DNA of 64,000 nt, from positions 28,898,501-28,962,500 of the forward strand of contig NC_079879.1 in NCBI RefSeq assembly GCF_029227915.1, read 5' to 3'. Origin of the DNA: Hydractinia symbiolongicarpus. Taxonomy: Eukaryota > Cnidaria > Hydrozoa > Anthoathecata > Hydractiniidae. Shown here in pieces: positions 48,220-63,219 of the stretch. The notes beneath the pieces were generated by a model that worked only from the letters and a program-made list of their open reading frames with translations, ran no database searches and was not told where the DNA came from. Position 1 is the stretch's first letter. Each line of letters opens with the position of its first letter. The translations under genes and the position numbers were made by a program.

Positions 48220-49030
48220 TTAAAAATTCGTTCGGGAAATAAGTTTACTCACTGGGTACTTTCCTTGTATACTTTTGACTGTACGGGCCGAGTCCGGGAT
48301 TTACGGGAAATCGCAGGTTTTCGTTTGCCGGCAATTAAACTTCTTATATTCAGCGTCTCATCAAAAATGAAAACATATCTGAAAACTACAAGTCTCATGC
48401 GTTTTAGTGGTGAAAAAATAATTTAAAAATTCGTTCGGGAAATGAGTTTACTCACTGGGTACTTTCCCTGTATACTTTTAACTATACGGGCCGAGTCCGG
48501 GATTTACGGGAATTTGCGGGTTTTCGTTTGCCGGCGATTAAACTTCTTTTATTCAGCGTCTCATCAAAAATGAAAACATTTTTGAAAACTACAAGTCTCA
48601 TGCGTTTTAGTGGTAAAAAAATAGTTTAAAAAATCGTTCAGGAAATGCGTTTACACCCTGGGTACTTTCTTTGTATACTTTTGACTATACGGGCCGAGTC
48701 CGGGATTTACGGGAAATCGCAGGTTTTCGTTTGCCGGCGATTAAACTTCTTTTATTCAGCGTCTCATCAAAAATGAAAACATTTTTAAAAACTACAAGTC
48801 TCATGCGTTTTAGTGGTGAAAAAATAATTTAAAAATTCGTTCGGGAAATAAGTTTACTCACTGGGTACTTTCCTTGTATACTTTTGACTGTACGGGCCGA
48901 GTCCGGGATTTACGGGAAATCGCAGGTTTTCGTTTGCCGGCGATTAAACTTCTTATATTCAGCGTCTCATCAAAAATGAAAACATATCTGAAAACTACAA
49001 GTCTCAGGCGTTTTAGTGGTGAAAAAATAA
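48220..49030 (+). repeat. 3-monomer repeat, 609 bp offset
   Basis: GAAATAAGTTTACTCACTGG and GACTGTACGGG near 48239-48286 recur 609 bp later near 48848-48895. The first copy carries a small rearrangement, TTTAGTGGATGTAAAAATAA, that lengthens a chance open frame but is absent from the second. Confidence 0.7.
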
Positions 49031-49389
49031 TTTAAAAAATCGTTTGGAAAATGAGTTTACTCCCTGGGTACTTTCTTTGTATACTTTTGACTATACGGGC
49101 CGAGTTCGGGATTTACGGGAAGTCGCGGGTTTTCGATTGCCGGCGATTAAACTTCTTTTATTCAGCGTCTCATCAAAAATGAAAACATTTTTAAAAACTA
49201 CAAGTCTCATGGGCTTTAGTGGTGAAATAATAATTTAAAAATTCGTTTGGAAAATGAGTTTACTCCCTGGGTACTTTCTTTGTATACTTTTGACTATACG
49301 GGCCGAGTTCGGGATTTACGGGAAGTCGCGGGTTTTCGTTTGCCGGCGATTAAACTTCTTTTATTCAGCGTCTCATCAAAAATGAAAAC

Positions 49390-51790
49390 ATTTTTAAAAA
49401 CTAAAGTCTCATGGGCTTTAGTGGTGAAATAATAATTTAAAAAATCGTTCGGGAAATGAGTTTACTCCCTGGGTACTTTCTTTGTATACTTTTGACTATA
49501 CGGGCCGAGTCCAGAATTTACGGGAAATAGCAGGTTTTCGTTTGCCGGCGATTAAACTTCCTTTATTGAGCGTCTCATCAAAAATAAAAACATTTTTGAA
49601 AACTACAAGTCTCATGCGTTTTAGTGGTGAAAAAATAATTTAAAAATTCGTTCGGGAAATGAGTTTACTCACTGGGTACTTTCCCTGTATACTTTTAACT
49701 ATACGGGCCGAGTCCGGGATTTACGGGAAATCGCGGGTTTTCGTTTGCCGGCGATTAAACTTCTTTTATTCAGCGTCTCATCAAAAATGAAAACATTTTT
49801 GAAAACTACAAGTCTCATGCGTTTTAGTGGTAAAAAAATAGTTTAAAAAATCGTTCGGGAAATGCGTTTACACCCTGGGTACTTTCTTTGTATACTTTTG
49901 ACTATACGGGCCGAGTCCGGGATTTACGGGAAATCGCAGGTTTTCGTTTGCCGGCGATTAAACTTCTTTTATTCAGCGTCTCATCAAAAATGAAAACATT
50001 TTTAAAAACTACAAGTCTCATGGGTTTTAGTGGTGAAAAAATAATTTAAAAATTCGTTCGGGAAATAAGTTTACTCACTGGGTACTTTCCTTGTATACTT
50101 TTGACTATACGGGCCGAGTCCGGGATTTACGGGAAATCGCAGGTTTTCGTTTGCCGGCGATTAAACTTCTTATATTCAGCGTCTCATCAAAAATGAAAAC
50201 ATATCTGAAAACTACAAGTCTCATGCGTTTTAGTGGTGAAAAAGTAATATAAAAAATCGTTCGGGAAATGAGTTTACTCACTGGGTACTTTCCTTGTATA
50301 CTTTTAACTATACGGGCCGAGTCCGGGATTTACGGGAAATCGCAGGTTTTCGTTTGCCGGCGATTAAACTTTTTTATTCAGCGTCTCATCAAAAATGAAA
50401 ACATTTTTAAAAACTACAAGTCTCATGGGCTTTAGTGGTGAAATAATAATTTAAAAAATCGTTTGGGAAATGAGTTTACTCCCTGGGTACTTTCTTTGTA
50501 TACTTTTGACTATAAGGGCCGAGTCCGGGATTTACGGGTAGTCGCAGGTTTTCGTTTGCCGGCGATTAAACTTCTTTTATTCAGCGTCTCATCAAAAATG
50601 AAAACATTTTTAAAAACTAAAGTCTCATGGGCTTTAGTGGTGAAATAATAATTTAAAAAATCGTTCGGGAAATGAGTTTACTCCCTGGGTACTTTCTTTG
50701 TATACTTTTGACTATACGGGCCGAGTCCAGAATTTACGGGAAATAGCAGGTTTTCGTTTGCCGGCGATTGAACTTCCTTTATTGAGCGTCTCATCAAAAA
50801 TAAAAACATTTTTGAAAACTACAAGTCTCATGCGTTTTAGTGGTGAAAAAATAATTTAAAAATTCGTTCGGGAAATGAGTTTACTCACTGGGTACTTTCC
50901 CTGTATACTTTTAACTATACGGGCCGAGTCCGGGATTTACGGGAAATCGCGGGTTTTCGTTTGCCGGCGATTAAACTTCTTTTATTCAGCGTCTCATCAA
51001 AAATGAAAACATTTTTGAAAACTACAAGTCTCATGCGTTTTAGTGGTAAAAAAATAGTTTAAAAAATCGTTCGGGAAATGCGTTTACACCCTGGGTACTT
51101 TCTTTGTATACTTTTGACTATACGGGCCGAGTCCGGGATTTACGGGAAATCGCAGGTTTTCGTTTGCCGGCGATTAAACTTCTTTTATTCAGCGTCTCAT
51201 CAAAAATGAAAACATTTTTAAAAACTACAAGTCTCATGGGTTTTAGTGGTGAAAAAATAATTTAAAAATTCGTTCGGGAAATAAGTTTACTCACTGGGTA
51301 CTTTCCTTGTATACTTTTGACTATACGGGCCGAGTCCGGGATTTACGGGAAATCGCAGGTTTTCGTTTGCCGGCGATTAAACTTCTTATATTCAGCGTCT
51401 CATCAAAAATGAAAACATATCTGAAAACTACAAGTCTCATGCGTTTTAGTGGTGAAAAAGTAATATAAAAAATCGTTCGGGAAATGAGTTTACTCACTGG
51501 GTACTTTCCTTGTATACTTTTAACTATACGGGCCGAGTCCGGGATTTACGGGAAATCGCAGGTTTTCGTTTGCCGGCGATTAAACTTTTTTATTCAGCGT
51601 CTCATCAAAAATGAAAACATTTTTAAAAACTACAAGTCTCATGGGCTTTAGTGGTGAAATAATAATTTAAAAAATCGTTTGGGAAATGAGTTTACTCCCT
51701 GGGTACTTTCTTTGTATACTTTTGACTATAAGGGCCGAGTCCGGGATTTACGGGTAGTCGCAGGTTTTCGTTTGCCGGCGATTAAACTTC
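49390..51790 (+). repeat. 6-monomer higher-order repeat, 1,216 bp
   Basis: The deletion variant AAAACTAAAGTCTCATGGG occurs near 49398 and 50614. Other shared markers are CCAGAATTTACGGG with TTATTGAGCG, and GTAATATAAAAAATCG. Successive monomers at 49247, 50463 and 51679 keep the 1,216-bp offset, but the third diverges in its right half. Confidence 0.8.
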
Positions 51791-54700
51791 TTATATTCAG
51801 CGTCTCATCAAAAATGAAAACATTTTTGAAAACTACAAGTCTCATGCGTTTTAGTGGTGAAAAAATAATTTAAAAATTCGTTCGGGAAATGAGTTTACAC
51901 CCTGGGTACTTTCTTTGTATACTTTTGACTATCCGGGCCGAGTCCAGGATTTAGGGGAAATCGCAGGTTTTTGTTTGCCCGCGATTAAACTTCTTTTATT
52001 CAGCGTCTCATCAAAAATAAAAACATTTTTGAAAACTACAAGTCTCATGCGTTTTAGTGGTGAAAAAATAATTTAAAAATTCGTTCGGGAAATGCGTTTA
52101 CTCACTGGGTACTTTCTTTGTATACTTTTAACTATACGGGCCGAGTCCGGGATTTACGGAAAATAGCGGGTTTTCGTTTGCCGCCGATTAAACATCTTTT
52201 ATTCAGCGTCTCATCAAAAATGAAAACATTTTTAAAAACTACAAGTCTCATGGGCTTTAGTGGTGAAATAATAATTTAAAAAATCGTTCGGGAAATGGGT
52301 TTACTCCCTGGGTACTTTCTTTGTATACTTTTGACTATACGGGCCGAGTCCAGGATTTACGGAGAATAGCAGGTTTTCTTTTGCCGGCGATTAAACTTCC
52401 TTTATTCAGCGTCTCATCAAAAATGAAAACATTTCTGAAAACTACAAGTCTCATGCGTTTTAGTGGTGAAAAAATAATTTAAAAATTCGTTCGGGAAATG
52501 AGTTTACTCCCTGGGTACTTTCTTTGTATACTTTTGACTATGCGGGCCGAGTCTGGGATTTACGGGAAATAGCGGGTTTTCGTTTGCCGGCGATTAAACC
52601 ACTTTCATTAAGCGTCTCATCAAAAATGAAAACATTTCTGAAAACTACAATCTCATGTGTTTTAGTGGTGAAAAAATAATTTAAAAATTCGTTCGGGAAA
52701 TGAGTTTACTCACTGGGTACTTTCCCTGTATACTTTTAACTATACGGGCCGAGTCCGGGATTTACGGGAAATCGCGGGTTTTCGTTTGCCGGCGATTAAA
52801 GTTCTTTTATTCAGCGTCTCATCAAAAATGAAAACATTTTTGAAAACTACAAGTCTCATGCGTTTTAGTGGTAAAAAAATAGTTTAAAAAATCGTTCGGG
52901 AAATGCGTTTACACCCTGGGTACTTTCTTTGTATACTTTTGACTATACGGGCCGAGTCCGGGATTTACGGGAAATCGCAGGTTTTTGTTTGCCGGCGATT
53001 AAACTTCTTTTATTCAGCGTCTCATCAAAAATGAAAACATTTTTAAAAACTACAAGTCTCATGGGTTTTAGTGGTGAAAAAATAATTTAAAAATTCGTTC
53101 GGGAAATAAGTTTACTCACTGGGTACTTTCCTTGTATACTTTTGACTATACGGGCCGAGTCCGGGATTTACGGGAAATCGCAGGTTTTCGTTTGCCGGCG
53201 ATTAAACTTCTTATATTCAGCGTCTCATCAAAAATGAAAACATATCTGAAAACTACAAGTCTCATGCGTTTTAGTGGTGAAAAAGTAATATAAAAAATCG
53301 TTCGGGAAATGAGTTTACTCACTGGGTACTTTCCTTGTATACTTTTAACTATACGGGCCGAGTCCGGGATTTACGGGAAATCGCAGGTTTTCGTTTGCCG
53401 GCGATTAAACTTTTTTATTCAGCGTCTCATCAAAAATGAAAACATTTTTAAAAACTACAAGTCTCATGGGCTTTAGTGGTGAAATAATAATTTAAAAAAT
53501 CGTTTGGGAAATGAGTTTACTCCCTGGGTACTTTCTTTGTATACTTTTGACTATAAGGGCCAAGTCCGGGATTTACGGGTAGTCGCAGGTTTTCGTTTGC
53601 CGGCGATTAAACTTCTTATATTCAGCGTCTCATCAAAAATGAAAACATTTTTGAAAACTACAAGTCTCATGCGTTTTAGTGGTGAAAAAATAATTTAAAA
53701 ATTCGTTCGGGAAATGAGTTTACACCCTGGGTAATTTCTTTGTATACTTTTGACTATACGGGCCGAGTCCAGGATTTACGTGAAATCGCAGGTTTTTGTT
53801 TGCCCGCGATTAAACTTCTTTTATTCAGCGTCTCATCAAAAATAAAAAAAATTTTTGAAAACTACAAGTCTCATGCGTTTTAGTGGTGAAAAAATAATTT
53901 AAAAATTCGTTCGGGAAATGCGTTTACTCACTGGGTACTTTCTTTGTATACTTTTAACTATACGGGCCGAGTCCGGGATTTACGGAAAATCGCGGGTTTT
54001 CGTTTGCCGCCGATTAAACATCTTTTATTCAGCGTCTCATCAAAAATGAAAACATTTTTAAAAACTACAAGTCTCATGGGCTTTAGTGGTGAAATAATAA
54101 TTTAAAAAATCGTTTGGGAAATGAGTTTACTCCCTGGGTACTTTCTTTGTATACTTTTGACTATAAGGGCCGAGTCCGGGATTTACGGGTAGTCGCAGGT
54201 TTTCGTTTGCCGGCGATTAAACTTCTTATATTCAGCGTCTCATCAAAAATAAAAACATTTTTGAAAACTACAAGTCTCATGCGTTTTAGTGGTGAAAAAA
54301 TAATTTAAAAATTCGTTCGGGAAATGAGTTTACACCCTGGGTACTTTCTTTGTATACTTTTGACTATCCGGGCCGAGTCCAGGATTTAGGGGAAATCGCA
54401 GGTTTTTGTTTGCCCGCGATTAAACTTTTTTTATTCAGCGTCTCATCAAAAATAAAAACATTTTTGAAAACTACAAGTCTCATGCGTTTTAGTGGTGAAA
54501 AAATAATTTAAAAATTCGTTCGGGAAATGCGTTTACTCACTGGGTACTTTCTTTGTATACTTTTAACTATACGGGCCGAGTCCGGGATTTACGGAAAATC
54601 GCGGGTTTTCGTTTGCCGCCGATTAAACATCTTTTATTCAGCGTCTCATCAAAAATGAAAACATTTTTAAAAACTACAAGTCTCATGGGCTTTAGTGGTG

Positions 54701-56740
54701 AAATAATAATTTAAAAAATCGTTCGGGAAATGGGTTTACTCCCTGGGTACTTTCTTTGTATACTTTTGACTATACGGGCCGAGTCCAGGATTTACGGGGA
54801 ATAGCAGGTTTTCTTTTGCCGGCGATTAAACTTCCTTTATTCAGCGTCTCATCAAAAATGAAAACATTTCTGAAAACTACAAGTCTCATGCGTTTTAGTG
54901 GTGAAAAAATAATTTAAAAATTCGTTCGGGAAATGAGTTTACTCCCTGGGTACTTTCTTTGTATACTTTTGACTATGCGGGCCGAGTCTGGGATTTACGG
55001 GAAATAGCGGGTTTTCGTTTGCCGGCGATTAAACCACTTTCATTAAGCGTCTCATCAAAAATGAAAACATTTCTGAAAACTACAATCTCATGTGTTTTAG
55101 TGGTGAAAAAATAATTTAAAAATTCGTTCGGGAAATGAGTTTACTCACTGGGTACTTTCCCTGTATACTTTTAACTATACGGGCCGAGTCCGGGATTTAC
55201 GGGAAATCGCGGGTTTTCGTTTGCCGGCGATTAAAGTTCTTTTATTCAGCGTCTCATCAAAAATGAAAACATTTTTGAAAACTACAAGTCTCATGCGTTT
55301 TAGTGGTAAAAAAATAGTTTAAAAAATCGTTCGGGAAATGCGTTTACACCCTGGGTACTTTCTTTGTATACTTTTGACTATACGGGCCGAGTCCGGGATT
55401 TACGGGAAATCGCAGGTTTTTGTTTGCCGGCGATTAAACTTCTTTTATTCAGCGTCTCATCAAAAATGAAAACATTTTTAAAAACTACAAGTCTCATGGG
55501 TTTTAGTGGTGAAAAAATAATTTAAAAATTCGTTCGGGAAATAAGTTTACTCACTGGGTACTTTCCTTGTATACTTTTGACTATACGGGCCGAGTCCGGG
55601 ATTTACGGGAAATCGCAGGTTTTCGTTTGCCGGCGATTAAACTTCTTATATTCAGCGTCTCATCAAAAATGAAAACATATCTGAAAACTACAAGTCTCAT
55701 GCGTTTTAGTGGTGAAAAAGTAATATAAAAAATCGTTCGGGAAATGAGTTTACTCACTGGGTACTTGCCTTGTATACTTTTAACTATACGGGCCGAGTCC
55801 GGGATTTAAGGGAAATCGCAGGTTTTCGTTTGCAGGCGATTAAACTTTTTTATTCAGCGTCTCATCAAAAATGAAAACATTTTTAAAAACTACAAGTCTC
55901 ATGGGCTTTAGTGGTGAAATAATAATTTAAAAAATCGTTTGGGAAATGAGTTTACTCCCTGGGTACTTTCTTTGTATACTTTTGACTATAAGGGCCAAGT
56001 CCGGGATTTACGGGTAGTCGCAGGTTTTCGTTTGCCGGCGATTAAACTTCTTATATTCAGCGTCTCATCAAAAATGAAAACATTTTTGAAAACTACAAGT
56101 CTCATGCGTTTTAGTGGTGAAAAAATAATTTAAAAATTCGTTCGGGAAATGAGTTTACACCCTGGGTAATTTCTTTGTATACTTTTGACTATACGGGCCG
56201 AGTCCAGGATTTACGGGAAATCGCAGGTTTTTGTTTGCCCGCGATTAAACTTCTTTTATTCAGCGTCTCATCAAAAATAAAAAAAATTTTTGAAAACTAC
56301 AAGTCTCATGCGTTTTAGTGGTGAAAAAATAATTTAAAAATTCGTTCGGGAAATGCGTTTACTCACTGGGTACTTTCTTTGTATACTTTTAACTATACGG
56401 GCCGAGTCCGGGATTTACGGAAAATCGCGGGTTTTCGTTTGCCGCCGATTAAACATCTTTTATTCAGCGTCTCATCAAAAATGAAAACATTTTTAAAAAC
56501 TACAAGTCTCATGGGCTTTAGTGGTGAAATAATAATTTAAAAAATCGTTCGGGAAATGGGTTTACTCCCTGGGTACTTTCTTTGTATACTTTTGACTATA
56601 CGGGCCGAGTCCAGGATTTACGGGGAATAGCAGGTTTTCTTTTGCCGGCGATTAAACTTCCTTTATTCAGCGTCTCATCAAAAATGAAAACATTTCTGAA
56701 AACTACAAGTCTCATGCGTTTTAGTGGTGAAAAAATAATT
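51660..56740 (+). repeat. 12-monomer higher-order repeat, 2,435 bp, two copies
   Basis: Monomers at 51679 and 54114, at 53504 and 55939, and the TTTTCTTTTGCCGGCG variant near 52376 and 54811 share an offset of 2,435 bp. The repeat contains an internal 610-bp duplication (53504 against 54114). Small differences such as ATAAAAAAAATTTTTG against ATAAAAACATTTTTG mark individual copies. This is the longest repeat unit with two adjacent copies in the window. Confidence 0.85.
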
Positions 56741-58569
56741 TAAAAAATCGTTCGGGAAATGAGTTTACTTCCTGGGTACTTTCCTTGTATACTTTTGACT
56801 ATGCGGGCCGAGTCCGGGATTTACGGGAAATAGCGGGTTTTCGTTTGCCGGCGATTAAACCACTTTCATTAAGCGTCTCATCAAAAATGAAAACATTTCT
56901 GAAAACTACAATCTCATGCGTTTTAGTGGTGAAAAAATAATTTAAAAATTCGTTCGGGAAATGAGTTTACTCACTGGGTACTTTCCCTGTATACTTTTAA
57001 CTATACGGGCCGAGTCCGGGATTTACGAGAAATCGCGGGTTTTCGTTTGCCGGCGATTAAACTTCTTTTATTCAGCGTCTCATCAAAAATGAAAACATTT
57101 TTGAAAACTACAAGTCTCATGCGTTTTAGTGGTGAAAAAATAATTTAAAAAATCGTTCGGGAAATGCGTTTACACACTGGGTACTTTCTTTGTATACTTT
57201 TGACTATACGGGCCGAGTCCGGGATTTACGGGAAATCGCAGGTTTTCGTTTACCGGCGATTAAACTTCTTTTATTCAGCGTCTCATCAAAAATGAAAACA
57301 TTTTTAAAAACTACAAGTCTCATGCGTTTTAGTGGTGAAAAAATAATTTAAAAATTCGTTCGGGAAATGAGTTTACTCACTGGGTACTTTCCTTGTATAC
57401 TTTTAACTATACGGGCCGAGTCCGGGATTTACGGGAAATCGCAGGTTTTCGTTTGCCGGCGATTAAACTTCTTTTATTCAGCGTCTCATCAAAAATGAAA
57501 GCATTTTTAAAAACTACAAGTCTCATGGGCTTTAGTGGTGAAATAATAATTTAAAAAATCGTTTGGGAAATGAGTTTACTCCCTGGGTACTTTCTTTGTA
57601 TACTTTTGACTATACGGGTCGAGTCCGGGATTTACGGGAAATCGCAGGTTTTCGTTTGCCGGCGATTAAACTTCTTTTATTCAGCGTCTCATCAAAAATG
57701 AAAACATTTTTGAAAACTACAAGTCTCATGCGTTTTAGTGGTGAAAAAATAATTTAAAAAATCGTTCGGGAAATGAGTTTACACCCTGGGTACTTTCTTT
57801 GTATACTTTTAACTATAAGGGCCGAGTCCGGGATTTACGGGAAATCGCAGGTTTTCGTTTGCCGGCGATTAAACTTCTTATATTCAGCGTCTCATCAAAA
57901 ATGAAAACATATCTGAAAACTACAAGTCTCATGCGTTTTAGTGGTGAAAAAGTAATATAAAAAATCGTTCGGGAAATGAGTTTACTCACTGGGTACTTTC
58001 CTTGTATACTTTTAACTATACGGGCCGAGTCCGGGATTTACGGGAAATCGCAGGTTTTCGTTTGCCGGCGATTAAACTTTTTTATTCAGCGTCTCATCAA
58101 AAATGAAAACATTTTTAAAAACTACAAGTCTCATGGGCTTTAGTGGTGAAATAATAATTTAAAAAATCGTTTGGGAAATGAGTTTACTCCCTGGGTACTT
58201 TCTTTGTATACTTTTGACTATACGGGCCGAGTCCGGGATTTACGGGTAGTCGCAAGTTTTCGTTTGCCGGCGATTAAACTTCTTATATTCAGCGTCTCAT
58301 CAAAAATGAAAACATTTTTGAAAACTACAAGTCTCATGCGTTTTAGTGGTGAAAAAATAATTTAAAAATTCGTTCGGGAAATGAGTTTACACCCTGGGTA
58401 CTTTCTTTGTATATTTTTGACTATACAGGCCGAGTCCAGGATTTACGGGAAATCGCAGGTTTTCGTTTGCCGGCGATTAAACTTCTTTTATTCAGCGTCT
58501 CATCAAAAATAAAAACATTTTTGAAAACTACAAGTCTCATGCGTTTTAGTGGTGAAAAAATAATTTAAA

Positions 58570-60600
58570 AATTCGTTCGGGAAATGCGTTTACTCACTGG
58601 GTATTTTCCTTGTATACTTTTAACTATACGGGCCGAGTCCGGGATGTACGGGAAATCGCGGGTTTTCGTTTGCCGCCGATTAAACATCTTTTATTCAGCG
58701 TCTCATCAAAAATGAAAACATTTTTAAAAACTACAAGTCTCAAGGGCTTTAGTGGTGAAATAATAATTTAAAAAATCGTTCGGGAAATGGGTTTACTCCC
58801 TGGGTACTTTCTTTGTATACTTTTGAGTATACGGGCCGAGTCCAGGATTTACGGGAAATAGCAGGTTTTCTTTCGCCGGCGATTAAACTTCCTTTATTCA
58901 GCGTCTCATCAAAAATGAAAACATTTCTGAAAACTACAAGTCTCATGCGTTTTAGTGGTGAAAAAATAATTTAAAAAATCGTTCGGGAAATGAGTTTACT
59001 CCCTGGGTACTTTCCTTGTATACTTTTGACTATGCGGGCCGAGTCCGGGATTTACGGGAAATAGCAGGTTTTCTTTTGCCGGCGATTAAACTTCCTTTAT
59101 TCAGCGTCTCATCAAAAATGAAAACATTTCTGAAAACTACAAGTCTCATGCGTTTTAGTGGTGAAAAAATAATTTAAAAAATCGTTCGGGAAATGAGTTT
59201 ACTCCCTGGGTACTTTCCTTGTATACTTTTGACTATGCGGGCCGAGTCCGGGATTTACGGGAAATAGCGGGTTTTCGTTTGCCGGCGATTAAACCACTTT
59301 CATTAAGCGTCTCATCAAAAATGAAAACATTTCTGAAAACTACAATCTCATGCGTTTTAGTGGTGAAAAAATAATTTAAAAAATCGTTCGGGAAATGCGT
59401 TTACTCACTGGGTATTTTCCTTGTATACTTTTAACTATACGGCCGAGTCCGGGATTTACGGGAAATCGCGGGTTTTCGTTTGCCGCCGATTAAACATCTT
59501 TTATTCAGCGTCTCATCAAAAATGAAAACATTTTTAAAAACTACAAGTCTCAAGGGCTTTAGTGGTGAAATAATAATTTAAAAAATCGTTCGGGAAATGG
59601 GTTTACTCCCTGGGTACTTTCTTTGTATACTTTTGACTATACGGGCCGAGTCCAGGATTTACGGGAAATAGCAGGTTTTCTTTTGCCGGCGATTAAACTT
59701 CCTTTATTCAGCGTCTCATCAAAAATGAAAACATTTCTGAAAACTACAAGTCTCATGCGTTTTAGTGGTGAAAAAATAATTTAAAAAATCGTTCGGGAAA
59801 TGAGTTTACTCCCTGGGTACTTTCCTTGTATACTTTTGACTATGCGGGCCGAGTCCGGGATTTACGGGAAATAGCAGGTTTTCTTTTGCCGGCGATTAAA
59901 CTTCCTTTATTCAGCGTCTCATCAAAAATGAAAACATTTCTGAAAACTACAAGTCTCATGCGTTTTAGTGGTGAAAAAATAATTTAAAAAATCGTTCGGG
60001 AAATGAGTTTACTCCCTGGGTACTTTCCTTGTATACTTTTGACTATGCGGGCCGAGTCCGGGATTTACGGGAAATAGCGGGTTTTCGTTTGCCGGCGATT
60101 AAACCACTTTCATTAAGCGTCTCATCAAAAATGAAAACATTTCTGAAAACTACAATCTCATGCGTTTTAGTGGTGAAAAAATAATTTAAAAAATCGTTCG
60201 GGAAATGCGTTTACTCACTGGGTATTTTCCTTGTATACTTTTAACTATACGGGCCGAGTCCGGGATTTACGGGAAATCGCGGGTTTTCGTTTGCCGCCGA
60301 TTAAACATCTTTTATTCAGCGTCTCATCAAAAATGAAAACATTTTTAAAAACTACAAGTCTCATGGGCTTTAGTGGTGAAATAATAATTTAAAAAATCGT
60401 TCGGGAAATGGGTTTACTCCCTGGGTACTTTCTTTGTATACTTTTGACTATACGGGCCGAGTCCAGGATTTACGGGAAATAGCAGGTTTTCTTTTGCCGG
60501 CGATTAAACTTCCTTTATTCAGCGTCTCATCAAAAATGAAAACATTTCTGAAAACTACAAGTCTCATGGGCTTTAGTGGTGAAATAATAATTTAAAAAAT
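58570..60600 (+). repeat. 4-monomer higher-order repeat, 810 bp, two and a half copies
   Basis: AAGGGCTTTAGTGG near 58742 and 59552, GGGTATTTTCC near 58602, 59412 and 60221, and GCAGGTTTTCTTT at 58861/59064 and 59671/59874 keep an 810-bp offset. The third copy loses monomers: the spacing drops to about 610 bp at 60482. One copy has a one-base loss (TATACGGCCGAGTCC near 59438). Confidence 0.85.
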
Positions 60601-63219
60601 CGTTCGGGAAATGGGTTTACTCCCTGGGTACTTTCTTTGTATACTTTTGACTATACGGGCCGAGTCCAGGATTTACGGGAAATAGCAGGTTTTCTTTTGC
60701 CGGCGATTAAACTTCCTTTATTCAGCGTCTCATCAAAAATGAAAACATTTCTGAAAACTACAAGTCTCATGCGTTTTAGTGGTGAAAAAATAATTTAAAA
60801 AATCGTTCGGGAAATGAGTTTACTCCCTGGGTACTTTCCTTGTATACTTTTGACTATGCGGGCCGAGTCCGGGATTTACGGGAAATAGCGGGTTTTCGTT
60901 TGCCGGCGATTAAACCACTTTCATTAAGCGTCTCATCAAAAATGAAAACATTTCTGAAAACTACAATCTCATGCGTTTTAGTGGTGAAAAAATAATTTAA
61001 AAAATCGTTCGGGAAATGCGTTTACACCCTGGGTACTTTCTTTGTATACTTTTGACTATACGGGCCGAGTCCCGGATTTACGGGAAATCGCAGGTTTTCG
61101 TTTACCGGCGATTAAACTTCTTTTATTCAGCGTCTCATCAAAAATGAAAACATTTTTAAAAACTACAAGTCTCATGCGTTTTAGTGGTGAAAAAATAATT
61201 TAAAAATTCGTTCGGGAAATGAGTTTACTCACTGGGTACTTTCCTTGTATACTTTTAACTATACGGGCCGAGTCCGGGATTTACGGGAAATCGCAGGTTT
61301 TCGTTTGCCGGCGATTAAACGTCTTTTATTCAGCGTCTCATCAAAAATGAAAGCATTTTTAAAAACTACAAGTCTCATGGGCTTTAGTGGTGAAATAATA
61401 ATTTAAAAAATCGTTTGGGAAATGAGTTTACTCCCTGGGTACTTTCTTTGTATACTTTTGACTATACGGGTCGAGTCCGGGATTTATGGGAAATCGCAGG
61501 TTTTCGTTTGCCGGCGATTAAACTTCTTTTATTCAGCGTCTCATCAAAAATGAAAACATTTTTGAAAACTACAAGTCTCATGCGTTTTAGTGGTGAAAAA
61601 ATAATTTAAAAAATCGTTCGGGAAATGAGTTTACACCCTGGGTACTTTCTTTGTATACTTTTGACTATAAGGGCCGAGTCCGGGATTTACGGGAAATCGC
61701 AGGTTTTCGTTTGCCGGCGATTAAACTTCTTTTATTCAGCGTCTCATCAAAAATGAAAACATTTTTAAAAACTACAAGTCTCATGCGTTTTAGTGGTGAA
61801 AAAATAATTTAAAAATTTGTTCGGGAAATAAGTTTACTCACTGGGTACTTTTCTTGTTTACTTTTGACTATACGGGCCGAGTCCGGGATTTACGGGAAAT
61901 CGCGGGTTTTCGTTTGCCGGCGATTAAACATCTTTTATTCAGCGTCTCATCAAAAATGAACACATTCTTAAAAACTACAAGTCTCATGGGCTTTAGTGGT
62001 GAATTAATAATTTAAAAAATCGTTCGGGAAAAGAGTTTACTCCCTGGGTACTTTCTTTGTATACTTTTGACTATGCGGGCCGAGTCCAGGATTTACGGGA
62101 AATCGCGGGTTTTCGTTTGCCGGCGATTAAACCACTTTCATTAGGCGGCTCATCAAAAATGAAAATATTTTTAAAAACTACAAGTCTCATGCGTTTTAGT
62201 GGTGAAAAAATAATTTAAAAATTCGTTCGGGAAATGAGTTTACTCACTGGTTACTTTCCTTGTCTACTTTTAACTATACGGGCCGAGTCCGGGATTTACG
62301 GGAAATCGCGGGTTTTCGTTTGCCGGCGATTAAACATCTTTTATTCAGCGTCTCATCAAAAATGAAAACATTTTTAAAAACTACAAGTCTCATGGGCTTT
62401 AGTGGTGAAATAATAATTTAAAAAATTGTTTGGGAAATGAGTTTACTCCCTGGCTACTTTCTTTGTATACTTCTGACTATACGGGCCGAGTCCGGGATTT
62501 ACGGGAAATGGCGGGTTTTTGTTTGCCGGCGATTAAACTTCTTTTATTCAGCGTCTCATCAAAAATGAAAACATTTTTAAAAACTACAAGTCTCATGCGT
62601 TTTAGTGGTGAAAAAATAATTTAAAAATTCGTTCGGGAAATGAGTTTACACCCTGGGTACTTTCTTTGTATACTTTTGACTATACAGGCCGAGTCCAGGA
62701 TTTACGGGAAATCGCAGGTTTTCGTTTGCCGGCGATTAAACTTCTTTTATTCAGCGTCTCATCAAAAATAAAAACATTTTTGAAAACTACAAGTCTCATG
62801 CGTTTTAGTGGTGAAAAAATAATTTAAAAAATCGTTCGGGAAATGAGTTTACTACCTGGGTACTTTCTTTGTATACATTTGACTATGCGGGCCGAGTTCA
62901 GGATTTACGGGAAATCGCGGGTTTTCGTTTGCCGGCGATTAAACCACTTTCATTAAGCGTCTCATCAAAAATGAAAACATTTCTGAAAACTACAAGTCTC
63001 GTGCGTTTTAGTGGTGAAAAAATAATTTAAAAATTCGTTCGGGAAATGCGTTTACTCACTGGGTACTTTCCTTGTATACTTTTAACTATACGGGCCGAAT
63101 CCGGGATTTACGGGAAATCGCGGGTTTTCGTTTGCCGCCGATTAAACATCTTTTATTCAGCGTCTCATCAAAAATGAAAACATTTTTAAAAACTACAAGT
63201 CTCATGGGCTTTAGTGGTG

